Origin: an uncultured Victivallales bacterium
Lineage (GTDB): Bacteria > Verrucomicrobiota > Lentisphaeria > Victivallales > UBA1829
NCBI GenBank assembly: GCA_944390735.1
Contig: CALXRL010000093.1
Coordinates: 40,589-104,588, forward strand
Reading direction: 5' to 3'
DNA length: 64,000 bases
Both the position numbers and the translations under genes were made by a program. The notes below the pieces were generated by a model. It was not told where the DNA came from and searched no databases. It saw nothing but the letters and a program-made list of their open reading frames with translations. Positions 30,699 through 40,357 of this stretch are shown here, one piece after another (the first letter of the stretch is position 1; each line of letters opens with the position of its first letter).

Positions 30699-31153
30699 CC
30701 GCATCCGGTTGGCCGCCATCCTTCTGTTCTTTCCGGCAAGGAAGGAACAGCGAAACGAGAATCCAGGCTCCGCTCAAAACCGATCCGTTTTTCAGAAAAA
30801 ATAAAATTTCTTGAAAACCTCTCTCCAATCCATCGGAAGAGGGAAACGTTCTCAGGGGAATCCCCTTGACAACGCCTTCAAAAGCTCCAGAACGCGATTC
30901 GCGATTGAAAATCATTTTCAGCAGCCCTGACAAAAGTGTGATACCCGCAAGGGACCGGAAGACACGAAACTCATCATCGGCAGGAAAGCTGGAAAGATAA
31001 AGAAAATCCTCTTTCCGATCCGTTCAAAGAGAGAAAAACAGGACTTCTTTCCCCCTCAAGCAAGGAGAACGGAAGATCCGGTTCGCTGCGCAAACCCTTT
31101 CACTCACCCCCTCGACTATCCGGGAAAAGCGGCCAAATTTCCGGAAACCCCTC
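30699..31153. other. Intergenic region between fucU and the second GntR gene
   Basis: About 455 bases. No terminator with a T-run, tRNA or repeat was recognised. An 82-residue minus-strand frame (30933-30685) with one hydrophobic segment exists but lacks a ribosome site and a recognisable family. Confidence 0.4.
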
Positions 31154-31208
31154 TTGACAAAATTCCAAAATGTGGTATAATCTAAGTATCTGGGACAATC
31201 TAGGACAA
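31154..31208 (+). promoter_or_regulatory. Strong promoter and tandem operator of the second carbohydrate locus
   Basis: Perfect TTGACA (31154-31159), 16 bases, perfect TATAAT (31176-31181). Just downstream are two tandem 10-mers, TCTGGGACAA (31189-31198) and TCTAGGACAA (31199-31208), over the expected start site, a position that suits repression, probably by the GntR protein encoded next. Confidence 0.75.
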
Positions 31209-31214
31209 AAAAAG

Positions 31215-32246
31215 ATGAAAAAACAGACGAACGGAATACCGGAATCGAATTCCATCCGACATTATATTTTCGGACTGCTGCGGACCGCCGGCAATGAAGC
31301 GGTCCGGATTCCGTCGTCGTATGAACTTGCCGAGCGTTTTTCGGTTACCAGACGGGTCGCCCGCTATGAACTGGAACATCTTCGCGATGAAGGTTACCTG
31401 ATTGCAAAACCAAGAATCGGAATGTTTACCAACCCCCGCCTGAATCACATCTCGGCGACCCCGATTCAGAAGAGCATGCCGCTGATCGGGATCATCAATG
31501 CGGATGGAACTCATTTTCTCTCCGGAATTCCGGAAGCGCGCATGATGGGCAATTTCCATATTGCTCTGGCAGAAGCCGGCTGCATGCTCCACCTGATCCG
31601 TTTCAGCTTTCATGACGAGGAAATGCGGATCCGGGAACTGAAAAATCTCGGACTCGACGGCATTCTCTGGCGCGTCTTCAATTCCGATGACCCCTCCCCG
31701 GGCTTTCTGAAAGGCGTTCAGGCGGCCGGCATCCCTCTGGCCCTGGTTTCGGACAGACTCTATCCGAGCATCCCGCAGGTGATTCTTTCAACGAAAAAAG
31801 CGGAAGAGCTTCTGTTCAAACATTTGAAAAGACCTGGAACCGTTTTCGTGGTCGCAAACACCTGGAAAATGCCTCTGGCGGATGCCCTGATCCAGCAATG
31901 GGCACTCCCGGAACCGTCAGTCCGGAGAATCGGAAAGGGAAAAGTCTTTCAGGAAACAATGGAGGAGTTCAAGGCCGTTTTGCAGACCGGAACACCGGAT
32001 CTCGTGTTCTGCGACACGCTCTATGCGGAAATCCTTCCGGATCTCTGCGACGAACTCGGACTCGACTGCGAGTTCGTGACAGACAACGAAGTCAATCACT
32101 CCTCCACCCTCCCGCTGTACCGAGGATGGTCCACCGTGCCGGACGCGGAGAACGCAGCCCGCGCCGCGGTCTCCCTCCTTCTTGCGCAAACGGGCACGCC
32201 CGTTCCCATAGAAAACAAACTGAAACATGGAGATCATTTCCTATGA
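31215..32246 (+). CDS. GntR-family transcriptional regulator with LacI-like sensor domain
   Basis: 343 residues. Winged helix at 10-75 ([37 protein letters not shown] split over two helices), then LacI-like sensor from about residue 90 ([11 protein letters not shown]). Start at 31215 is the only one downstream of the predicted transcription start. The stop overlaps the ATG of the pseudopilin (ATGA), so both are translated together. First gene of the 13-kb locus ending with the deacetylase at 44316; expected to respond to a sugar from that polysaccharide. Confidence 0.88.
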   Translation: MKKQTNGIPESNSIRHYIFGLLRTAGNEAVRIPSSYELAERFSVTRRVARYELEHLRDEGYLIAKPRIGMFTNPRLNHISATPIQKSMPLIGIINADGTHFLSGIPEARMMGNFHIALAEAGCMLHLIRFSFHDEEMRIRELKNLGLDGILWRVFNSDDPSPGFLKGVQAAGIPLALVSDRLYPSIPQVILSTKKAEELLFKHLKRPGTVFVVANTWKMPLADALIQQWALPEPSVRRIGKGKVFQETMEEFKAVLQTGTPDLVFCDTLYAEILPDLCDELGLDCEFVTDNEVNHSSTLPLYRGWSTVPDAENAARAAVSLLLAQTGTPVPIENKLKHGDHFL

Positions 32247-32962
32247 AAAAAAGAACATGTTTTACATTAATTGAACTTCTCGTCGTCATTGCAATTATTT
32301 CTATTTTAGCATCTCTCCTTCTTCCGGCATTGAACGTCGCCAGAGAGAAGGCAAGAGCGGCAAACTGCACAAACAATCTCAAGCAGGTCGGAATCGGGCA
32401 GTTTCTCTATCAGAGCGACTTTGACGGAGCGATCCTCCCGTTCGGCATTCTCGTGGAAGACGGACTTCTGCGCCCCTTTCAGCTCCTGGTCCGGGACCGC
32501 TATCTCACCATGAAAACCATTCAATGCGAATCCACGCTGCCGACCACCCACGAGTTTTTCCGTCTGTTCTACAACAAACGTCCCGACGACACCTGGTTCA
32601 CCCCCTCCCAGTCCGGCTACTGGTGCAGCGGAGGATATGGAATGAACTGGAAATTCGGTTCCGAGGAAAGCGCCTCCTACCGCCCGAAACGAAACAGCAA
32701 TGTCAAACGACCGTCCTCCATTCTTTATTATGCGGAAACGAAACAGAGCTCCAATTCCATGCCGTCGTATCTTGCCGTAGGAGGAGTCAACTCCATTTCC
32801 TGTCTCTGGCCGCAGCACAACGGAGTCTGCAATCTCCTGATGTTCGATGGACACACGGATTCCATTTCCGCCGGTTCCCATGCCGATGTTCTCTACGCTC
32901 TGCCCAAGGTAGCCTATATCAACAGCGATACGGCGTTGGACGCATGGCATCCATTTAACTAA
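32243..32962 (+). CDS. Type II secretion pseudopilin-like protein with H-X9-DG domain
   Basis: 239 residues. [20 protein letters not shown] is the prepilin signal and transmembrane helix; the residue before Phe is Cys rather than Gly. The helix continues as [22 protein letters not shown], shared almost unchanged with the other pseudopilins here. C-terminal [12 protein letters not shown] is the H-X9-DG box. Overlaps the GntR gene by four bases and is followed 17 bases later by a 1515-residue secreted glycosidase. Confidence 0.88.
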   Translation: MKKRTCFTLIELLVVIAIISILASLLLPALNVAREKARAANCTNNLKQVGIGQFLYQSDFDGAILPFGILVEDGLLRPFQLLVRDRYLTMKTIQCESTLPTTHEFFRLFYNKRPDDTWFTPSQSGYWCSGGYGMNWKFGSEESASYRPKRNSNVKRPSSILYYAETKQSSNSMPSYLAVGGVNSISCLWPQHNGVCNLLMFDGHTDSISAGSHADVLYALPKVAYINSDTALDAWHPFN

Positions 32963-32979
32963 CCATACAAGGATCGCAA

Positions 32980-35900
32980 ATGAAAAAAATCGTATCTCTT
33001 CTGACTCTGATCCCCCTGATCGTCTTTTCCGCGCCGGAACCCGAACCGCTGATCGTGGTGGGCCATGCGGGCAGTCCGATTCCTCTGGCCTTTGAGAAGG
33101 AACCCGGCGTCCGGAAATCTCATGCAGCGTGGATCGGCATCAACGCGGAAAAAATGATGCTGGTCATTCTCCCCCGCTCGGAACGATGGACCACGGGAAG
33201 TTTCACCGTCACGCCCCGGGCAGGAGGACGCCTCAAATTTGAACTGAAAGCGACAGCCTGCCGTGAAAATGGAAAACCGGTGGCAAAAGCCTGCCTTTTC
33301 GATGAAATCACCGTGAACGGGAAACCCATCCGCAATGGCGGAGGGGAAGAAGGTGAAACCGGGTTCGGATTCTATCGGGTTCCAAAGGTCAGGGATACTC
33401 CGGGGGGCGTCATTTACGATCCCGGAAAGGCGGCGGAAGGCAATGCCTGTCTTGCCGGATGGGATCTCGGACCGGCGTCGTTTGTGATTCCGGTGGAAAA
33501 GGATGTTCCGCTCAGGATCTCATTCCGCTACCGGAACGGCGGAATTCTACCCCCGCTTCCGCTGCGCAATGAATTTCATCCCCTCTCCCTCCAAAAAGCA
33601 GCCAACATGGGCTATGCCGACGATCAGGCAGGAAACGGACGCGGCGGCTGGACCGATCAGGGCTCCGGCAAAGATCTCCGAACCTTTCCCGCCGGAATTC
33701 ATACGGCGCTGGGATTTCCCTTCCGCACGGAAAATCCGGCCGCCAACGGGGGGAAAAGCTGCGTCATTCTGAAATCCCGTCACACCCCGTTCGGCTCATC
33801 CGGATTTTCTCTTCCGGTCAACAGACCGTGCAACCGGATCGCCCTGATGACCGGAGCCGCCTGGGCGGAAAAAGGGATTCCCGCAGCGGAAGTTCTGGTC
33901 ACGTTCGCCGACGGAAAACGGGAAACGTTCCAGCTTGTCGCCGGAAAAAATCTGTGGGAATGGACCGATGTGCGAAAACAGATTCCCGACGGGGAACTTG
34001 TCTGGTCCGGAACCAATCCGGAAGGATCGGCCGCTCTTTACGCATGCGTTCTGAAACTCCGGGAAGGCGGAATGGTCCGCAGCGTCACGATCCGTCCGAT
34101 TCCCGGAACGCCGGTGGCAACGGGAATTCTCGCCGTGACGGCGGCAATGATCCGCAATGAAACGAAACCGCCGGAGGAAACGGCGGAATACAGAATCCGT
34201 CTGGAAAAGAAGAGCCGCTATGTCGCTCTCCCCCTTGAGCTGCTGATCCCGGAAATGAGAAGGAAGCAGTTCCCGGTCCGGGAGTTTTTCCGCGACCGGA
34301 ATCTGTCACGTCTCCGGGTGCTGGATGAATCGAAGAGAGAACGGAAAACCGCCGTCGCCCGCTTCCAGCGGAATCTCTCCCCGGTCCTGCTGATTGATAC
34401 CGGAGGAGAGAGCCGGGAGCTCCTTCTGAAACTGGGAGAGTCTCGTGAAGGAGTGGTGCTTTCCCCTGCAAAAGCGCTGGAAAAGATCCGGGGAACCGTT
34501 GTCTGCAACGTCGATGACGCGGAATGGAAAGAGGGAATTCTGCTCCGCCCGCGCGAAGCCAGGCTCACCGGAACCACCCTCCTCCGGGATGAGGACTCCT
34601 TCTACCGGGAAGCAATCAATTTTGAGCCCGAAAACGCCGAGGCTCTTTTTGAATTTGAACTGAAGAAGCCGGAAACGGTAAAGCTGTTTGCCAATCTCCG
34701 GCATCCGGCGCCGAAATCGCAGGCGAACCGGGTCCGGGTGTCGATCGACGGCGGACCGTTTTATATTGTCGGCGGGGTTTTCTACAAGAGTCTGGCCTAT
34801 TTCTGGGCGGGCGGCGAGCGGGTACCCCTGTCCGCGGGGAAGCACACCCTCCGGCTCTGGATTCCGGCCAAAAAAGAGGAGCGCCGGGGACTGCAGCTGG
34901 CCTCCTTCTATCTCGGATTCGGATTCCACGCTCCGGAGAACAGCGGATTCGCCGATGAAATGGAAGGTCTGCGCAAAGCGGGATTTTCTCTTTACGGCGA
35001 TGATTCCAGGCGGATCGACTTTCAGGCGATTCCCCCGAAGGACCGTCTTTTCCGTGTGACGAATCCGAAGTGTTCCTGGCCCGATCTTTCCGCTCTTGTC
35101 AACAACAAGATCGACCGGAGGGGACCGCTTCGTCCGGACGGCTCCTCCATGCGCTTCTCCGACGGAACGGAACTTCCGTTTCTCTGGGGACGGAACATGG
35201 AACAGAGGGATTTCTATGAAATGTGGAAAACCAACCGTCTGGGCGCCTCCGACGGAGACGGAATCCGACGTCTGATGAAACGCTACCGGGAGCTGGGCAT
35301 CTCCTCGCTCCGGCTCTTCTTTTCCACGATGCCGGACGGAGTCTGGTCCAACATCAACAACATTCCGATGGGACTTCTTGATCCCCGGAAGATGACCTAC
35401 CGCCCGGATTATCTGGAACTTTTCCAGCGTCTGATCGGAGCGGCGCATGAGTACGGGATCTACCTGAAGATCTCGTTCGGAGCGTTTCCATGGGAGCTCC
35501 GCGCCGTCTCCACGGAAATGCAGGCGATGTTCTACCACCCGGAAATGATCGCCCGCCGGAAAAAGATGATGGATATGCTGCTGGATTCTCCGAATCCCTT
35601 CCGGAACAACCTCCGTCCCGCGGAGGACCCGACCATTCTGATTCTGGAAATCGAAAACGAATGCAACTTTCTCGGCGGCGGATTCGGGCGCCGCGCCCTC
35701 TGGCAGAACATGAAACCCGAAGACCGGAAAATTCTCTATCCCCTCTGGCACGACTGGCTGAAACGGCACTACTCCACCATCGGCGCCCTCCGGAAAGAGT
35801 GGGGAAAACTTCCGCTGATTGCCGGGAAAAGCGGGGAATCGTTTGAGAATATCGAGTTTCCGCCGACCGGGGATGCGTCCAGATGGGGGAAGGACCATTC

Positions 35901-37527
35901 GGACTTCCAGGTCCGAATGGATGATCTCCGGGTAAGTGCGGCGACATTCGGAAAAGAAACCACCAGCGATCCCGTCGCCTCCGACGGCTTCCAGTTCATG
36001 TTCGAGCTCTATTCCTCCTATCTCCGGGAGATGCGCGATCACCTCCGTTCCCTCGGCTTCAAGGGAATCATCACAACCAACGGCCCGGATACGGAAAACT
36101 ATTACGTTCAGCGCGCTGCCGCCAATCAGGAACTCGACGCCGTTTCCGGAGGAACCGGATACTGGAACCGCACGGGATACGGTTTTCTGAAATCCCTCTC
36201 CTGGCTTGCTCCGCTGGTCTATGCGGCCGCTCCGGACAAACCGGTCATCTCCCGTGAATACGGACCGAATCTCGCCTGTGAAAACAGCTGGTGGGGGAAT
36301 CTGATTTCCGCAGCGGTCCAGAAGGCGATGGGACAGGCCTATCTCTACGATTTCACCGCCGCAATTCCCGCTCCCGACGTCAATCCCGACTATCTCTATC
36401 CGGATGACGCGCAGGAACAGCGGAGCATTGATCTTCTTCATGAAGCGCATTTTCACTGCACCATGGCGAATCTGGCGGCGGCCATCGCGGTTCAGTCCGA
36501 CGAGCTGACCCCGCCCCCGTTCCGTCTGGAGATTGCCTATCCGCTGGATCACGTCTTCTACGCCGCGCCCTTCCGGGGACTCAACCGGACGACCTTCTCC
36601 GATTATGTCCCGTTTCTCTGCGGAGCCGGACGAATCCGCACCTATGACGGTCCCTATCGCTGGAACGCGGATCTCGTAGTCAACGAGCCGTCGATTCCCA
36701 CCGGGGATTTTTCCAAAGCGAAACACGTTTTTCTGATCCGTCCGCACTCCCTCCGGGACCGTCACGGAAAGCCAGCCGACGCTTGGCTGAAAGGAAAAAC
36801 CTTTCAGGCGGAAGGATTCCTGGATACGCCGGAGGAGAAAAACGCCCTCTATGACGCGATTCTCAAAGCCGGCGGAAAGCTGCCCGTCACAAAACAGGAG
36901 TTCTGCAAAGTCTGGCGCGACTGGAACGGAAAACTGGAAATCGATACGGAGGCCGGAACCTTCCGCGGCGATACAAACTCCTGGGGGGCTTTTATCGGAA
37001 ATCTCTCGCACGGCGTCCGGAAAGCGCCACGCGCCTATGTGCCCTCCGGATCCGGTGACGCATGGAGCTTCTTCGGCCGTCTTCCAAACGGGTCTCTCCT
37101 TCTGGCCGTCATGAACGGAACCATTGACCTGAAGCAGAGTGAGGATCTCCGGTTTCTGATGCTCGGCTCCTCGGAGATCACCGTCCGGGCAGGAGCAAAA
37201 CCGCTGATTTCCCTGGAATCGGGAAGTCTTGTCAACGCCGGATTCAAAACCGAAGAGAGAAATCTCGGTTCGGCGGAGAAAATCTTTGTCACCTTCTATC
37301 ATACGAAATCCTGTCAGCTTCCGGCAGCAGTCCGTTTCGGCAGAAGAATCCGATCGGTTGCCGCCTGCAATCGCGACGGAACCGTTCTTGCGAAAATTCC
37401 TCATGCGGAATATCGTTTCGAAACTCTCTGGAAAAAGGGGCACCTGATCTCCTACTATGAAGTCCTTCTTGAAAAAGAAACAACCTTATCCGGAAAAAGA
37501 GGAAATCAGGATTCCATCCCGCAATGA
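32980..37527 (+). CDS. Very large secreted clan-A-type glycoside hydrolase
   Basis: 1515 residues with signal peptide MKKIVSLLTLIPLIVFSA. The N-terminal 700 residues look like several beta-sandwich modules. A TIM barrel spans about 730-1150: LPFLWGRNMEQRDFYEMW, SSLRLFFSTMPDG, then the putative acid/base in ILEIENECNF (NE motif) and nucleophile in PVISREYGPN. This layout is that of retaining GH-A enzymes related to GH5, GH42 or GH2; the exact family cannot be given by eye. The C-terminal 350 residues resemble amidotransferase-like and beta-sandwich modules. Follows the pseudopilin in the same operon. AAGGA precedes the ATG. Confidence 0.82.
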   Translation: MKKIVSLLTLIPLIVFSAPEPEPLIVVGHAGSPIPLAFEKEPGVRKSHAAWIGINAEKMMLVILPRSERWTTGSFTVTPRAGGRLKFELKATACRENGKPVAKACLFDEITVNGKPIRNGGGEEGETGFGFYRVPKVRDTPGGVIYDPGKAAEGNACLAGWDLGPASFVIPVEKDVPLRISFRYRNGGILPPLPLRNEFHPLSLQKAANMGYADDQAGNGRGGWTDQGSGKDLRTFPAGIHTALGFPFRTENPAANGGKSCVILKSRHTPFGSSGFSLPVNRPCNRIALMTGAAWAEKGIPAAEVLVTFADGKRETFQLVAGKNLWEWTDVRKQIPDGELVWSGTNPEGSAALYACVLKLREGGMVRSVTIRPIPGTPVATGILAVTAAMIRNETKPPEETAEYRIRLEKKSRYVALPLELLIPEMRRKQFPVREFFRDRNLSRLRVLDESKRERKTAVARFQRNLSPVLLIDTGGESRELLLKLGESREGVVLSPAKALEKIRGTVVCNVDDAEWKEGILLRPREARLTGTTLLRDEDSFYREAINFEPENAEALFEFELKKPETVKLFANLRHPAPKSQANRVRVSIDGGPFYIVGGVFYKSLAYFWAGGERVPLSAGKHTLRLWIPAKKEERRGLQLASFYLGFGFHAPENSGFADEMEGLRKAGFSLYGDDSRRIDFQAIPPKDRLFRVTNPKCSWPDLSALVNNKIDRRGPLRPDGSSMRFSDGTELPFLWGRNMEQRDFYEMWKTNRLGASDGDGIRRLMKRYRELGISSLRLFFSTMPDGVWSNINNIPMGLLDPRKMTYRPDYLELFQRLIGAAHEYGIYLKISFGAFPWELRAVSTEMQAMFYHPEMIARRKKMMDMLLDSPNPFRNNLRPAEDPTILILEIENECNFLGGGFGRRALWQNMKPEDRKILYPLWHDWLKRHYSTIGALRKEWGKLPLIAGKSGESFENIEFPPTGDASRWGKDHSDFQVRMDDLRVSAATFGKETTSDPVASDGFQFMFELYSSYLREMRDHLRSLGFKGIITTNGPDTENYYVQRAAANQELDAVSGGTGYWNRTGYGFLKSLSWLAPLVYAAAPDKPVISREYGPNLACENSWWGNLISAAVQKAMGQAYLYDFTAAIPAPDVNPDYLYPDDAQEQRSIDLLHEAHFHCTMANLAAAIAVQSDELTPPPFRLEIAYPLDHVFYAAPFRGLNRTTFSDYVPFLCGAGRIRTYDGPYRWNADLVVNEPSIPTGDFSKAKHVFLIRPHSLRDRHGKPADAWLKGKTFQAEGFLDTPEEKNALYDAILKAGGKLPVTKQEFCKVWRDWNGKLEIDTEAGTFRGDTNSWGAFIGNLSHGVRKAPRAYVPSGSGDAWSFFGRLPNGSLLLAVMNGTIDLKQSEDLRFLMLGSSEITVRAGAKPLISLESGSLVNAGFKTEERNLGSAEKIFVTFYHTKSCQLPAAVRFGRRIRSVAACNRDGTVLAKIPHAEYRFETLWKKGHLISYYEVLLEKETTLSGKRGNQDSIPQ

Positions 37528-37579
37528 AACCGCAGAACGCCTGATCGTGCATCTGTCAGGGTCTTTCGCTCTGTCCCCG

Positions 37580-37610
37580 GCCCGGAACGAAAGGAAAACT
37601 CCGGGCTTTT
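37580..37610 (+). terminator. Possible attenuating hairpin inside the second carbohydrate locus
   Basis: GCCCGG (37580-37585) and CCGGGC (37601-37606) with a 15-base loop followed by four T. Weak terminator in the 122-base gap before the GH28-like gene; it could lower expression of the downstream cytoplasmic enzymes. Confidence 0.4.
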
Positions 37611-37649
37611 GAAACAGAATATCAACAAAATCATCATAAGGATTCCAAA

Positions 37650-39095
37650 ATGAATTTTACTGTACAGCTTAACAAAAAACCGCTGCCGATCCATCCGGCA
37701 CGGGTGTCGGCTTATCTTCTGAACCGCGTCTGGCCGGGAAAGCAGCGAAGCATGGACCAGACGGAACTTACCGAGTTTGTCTCCTTCGATCTTCCGGAGA
37801 AGACAAACGAGCTGGAGATCTTTTTCAGCGCGCCGGAAAACGGAACGATCGAAATCCGTCCGCTCACGCTGAAATTTCCGATGGAACGCACGGCGAAGGG
37901 GATCCGTCTTCAGCTGGACCGCCCCTGTCAGTTCACCGTGGAAGCCGGCGACCGGCACCATGTGCTCCATGTGTTTGCCAATCCTCCGCTGAAGGAGGAA
38001 CATGTTCCGGACGAAATTCTCTTCGGTCCCGGAGAGCATCATCCCGGTCTGATCGTTCCGAAAAGCGGCCAGACCATCCGCATCGAGGAAGGCGCGGTGG
38101 TATACGGAGCCGTTTTTCTGTACAAGGTCAAAGGGGTCCGGATCATCGGGCGCGGAATTCTCGACAGTTCGGAGATTCCGCGGGGAAACGACCGCACATG
38201 CGGCGAGTCGCCGGTTGCCGTGAAAGTGCGTGAACTCGGCCTCACCAGACGGGACGAGGAGTTCTCCGGCGGCTTTGTCGCCTATGAATGTACCGACCTT
38301 CTTGTGGAGGGCATCATCCTCCGGGACGCTCCGTTCTGGGCGGTCATTATACGCAATCACTGCCGCAATGTCCGGCTCGAAAACATCAAGCTGATCGGAA
38401 TGTGGCGCTACAATTCCGACGGCATCGACATCTGCGCATCGCAGGATGTGCAGATCCGCAACTCCTTCATCCGCTCCTACGATGACTGTCTGGTTGCCCG
38501 GGGCGCTCATCTGGACGGGGAAACCACCCCTCTTGAGAATATGACCGTCGAAAACTGTGTGCTCTGGTGCGACTGGGGAAAAGCCATGGAGGTCTGGTGT
38601 GGAAAACAGCCCGCCCCGATCCGGAACATCACCTTCCGCAACTGCCGAATCATCCATCTTGCGGCGATTGCGATGGATGTCACAACCTGGTACGGGTCGC
38701 CCTACTCCTCCATCCGCGATGTCCTCTTCGAAGAGATCGAGGTGGATCTGAACGAAACCCTGTATTCCCAGCAGATTCAGGAGTCGGATGAGGACTGCTA
38801 CCGCTGGAAAACCGACTGGCGCCCGAAACTGATCGTGGTCAACTGCGACCGGCTGGGTCCCGATCTCGGAAATCAGGTGACCGGGAAGGTCGAGAACTTC
38901 GATTCGTACCATTCCGTGTACGACGGAATCGTTTTCCGCAACATTCATTTTGCCGGAGAAGGCGGCCCCCTGGAAACCATTCTTTCCCGAAACCTCCCTC
39001 AGCTGGAGATCCGGAATCTTTCCCTGGAACAGGTGGAGACCAGTCGAATTCAGGTGGAAGGAATCATCAACAATCTTTCAATCAAGGAGTTATAA
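37650..39095 (+). CDS. GH28-like right-handed beta-helix protein (polygalacturonase superfamily)
   Basis: 481 residues with no signal peptide. The pattern of GILDS, VEGIILRDAPFWAVIIRNC-like strands, WRYNSDGIDICASQDVQIRNSF and SYDDCLVARG follows the parallel beta-helix of GH28, whose catalytic Asps lie in NTD and DD motifs; here they read NSDG and DDC. The usual GHG and RIK motifs are not obvious, so another beta-helix family is possible. Expected to act on galacturonan-type or other uronic or galactosidic linkages. Lack of a signal suggests action on imported oligosaccharides. AAGGA precedes the ATG; the SGNH gene follows after seven bases. Confidence 0.75.
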   Translation: MNFTVQLNKKPLPIHPARVSAYLLNRVWPGKQRSMDQTELTEFVSFDLPEKTNELEIFFSAPENGTIEIRPLTLKFPMERTAKGIRLQLDRPCQFTVEAGDRHHVLHVFANPPLKEEHVPDEILFGPGEHHPGLIVPKSGQTIRIEEGAVVYGAVFLYKVKGVRIIGRGILDSSEIPRGNDRTCGESPVAVKVRELGLTRRDEEFSGGFVAYECTDLLVEGIILRDAPFWAVIIRNHCRNVRLENIKLIGMWRYNSDGIDICASQDVQIRNSFIRSYDDCLVARGAHLDGETTPLENMTVENCVLWCDWGKAMEVWCGKQPAPIRNITFRNCRIIHLAAIAMDVTTWYGSPYSSIRDVLFEEIEVDLNETLYSQQIQESDEDCYRWKTDWRPKLIVVNCDRLGPDLGNQVTGKVENFDSYHSVYDGIVFRNIHFAGEGGPLETILSRNLPQLEIRNLSLEQVETSRIQVEGIINNLSIKEL

Positions 39096-39102
39096 AGAAA
39101 AA

Positions 39103-40350
39103 ATGACGACTCCCCGTTTTCAGTTTCAACCCCTTCCGGGATGGAAGCTCCGGATCACAGAAGGCTCCCGGCGGGAGTGGATTCTTTCCATTGATCCGGT
39201 CGAAGAGCTCACGGTCACCGGAGAGAAACACGATCACGTTCCGCTCTTCAGGGAAGAGAAGTGGCGGGCGGGGGCCCGGTTCTCCCGTCTGATCGCGGAT
39301 GAATGCTCCCTCTCCCATGTTCTGGCGCCGGACTCCGTGCGCATCCGACGGGAGGATGGAACAAGACTCCGGAACGGAATTGATTTTCTGGTCGATCCCG
39401 TCTGGGGAGCCTTCGGGCGTCTGGAGGATTCCGCATTCGGAGAGAACGACACGGTCGATGTCTCCTATTGCTGGACGCCGCTTCGACTGGACTCGATTGT
39501 CCGGAGAAAAGACGGGACTATCGTCCAGAAAAAGGGGCGGGAGAATGGCGCAACGCCGCTTCCGCCGGAGCTGGCGGAAGAGGAGGAACTCCTCTGCAAT
39601 CTCTTTTTTGACCGCCGGAGAGGCTCCCTTGCCGACTCCATGATTTTTCCCTTTCTCGAACCGTGGGAAGCGCAAAAGCATCCGGACGAAACGGAACTCC
39701 GACTGCCTGAGACGCTGAAAAAACTTCGCTCCGGTGAAAAAGTCCGGATCCTGGCCTGGGGCGACAGTGTGACCGCATGCCGCTTCCTTGCCGATCCGGA
39801 ACAGCGCTGGCCCCGGCGGTTTCAGCGTCTGCTCCGGCAGCGCTTCCCGACGGCCGAAATCGAACTGATCGAACTCGGATGGGGCGGAAAGGCGATCAAC
39901 ACCTTCCAGTGCGAACCGCCGGATTCCCCCTGGAATTATCAGAAAAAGGTCGTGGAATCCGGAGCGGATCTGGTGATTCTCGAATTTGTCAACGACGCCT
40001 ATCTGACCATGAAACCCGAATTCGACCGGATCTACAACCGCGTCCGCGACGATTTTCAGGCGAAAGGCATGGAACTTCTGGTCATCGTTCCGCACTTTGT
40101 CCGTCCAGACTGGATGGGCCTGACCTCCCAGAAGGAGATCGAATCCGATCCGCGACCGTATGTGACGTTTCTCCGGAACTGGATCGAAGAAAACCACTAT
40201 GCCTGCGCCGACCTCTCCAGACGCTTTCAGCACCTCTGGAAAGAGGGAATTCCTTACAACACGCTTATGCGCAACCACATCAATCATCCGGACATCCGCG
40301 GAATCGATCTTTATTTCCAGGCGCTCGCGGACCTGTTTCCGGAAAGGTGA
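39103..40350 (+). CDS. SGNH/GDSL-family hydrolase, probable carbohydrate esterase
   Basis: 415 residues without signal peptide. N-terminal 200 residues are beta-rich; the SGNH domain starts near residue 205 with the nucleophile in AWGDSVTACRF, Gly block in ELGWGGKAINTF, Asn in ILEFVNDAYL, and a C-terminal NHPDIRG region that supplies the likely His. SGNH esterases in such loci remove acetyl or methyl groups from pectin-type sugars. It sits between GH28-like and GH78 genes with seven-base gaps on both sides. Start 39103 is chosen at the first ATG after the GH28-like stop; AAGGAG overlaps the end of that gene. Confidence 0.8.
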   Translation: MTTPRFQFQPLPGWKLRITEGSRREWILSIDPVEELTVTGEKHDHVPLFREEKWRAGARFSRLIADECSLSHVLAPDSVRIRREDGTRLRNGIDFLVDPVWGAFGRLEDSAFGENDTVDVSYCWTPLRLDSIVRRKDGTIVQKKGRENGATPLPPELAEEEELLCNLFFDRRRGSLADSMIFPFLEPWEAQKHPDETELRLPETLKKLRSGEKVRILAWGDSVTACRFLADPEQRWPRRFQRLLRQRFPTAEIELIELGWGGKAINTFQCEPPDSPWNYQKKVVESGADLVILEFVNDAYLTMKPEFDRIYNRVRDDFQAKGMELLVIVPHFVRPDWMGLTSQKEIESDPRPYVTFLRNWIEENHYACADLSRRFQHLWKEGIPYNTLMRNHINHPDIRGIDLYFQALADLFPER

Positions 40351-40357
40351 CCGATTC

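Noticed and set aside
34306..37443. 1045-residue minus-strand frame opposite the 1515-residue glycosidase
   Set aside because: Shadow of a gene with signal peptide and catalytic motifs; no ribosome site or known domain in the antisense frame.
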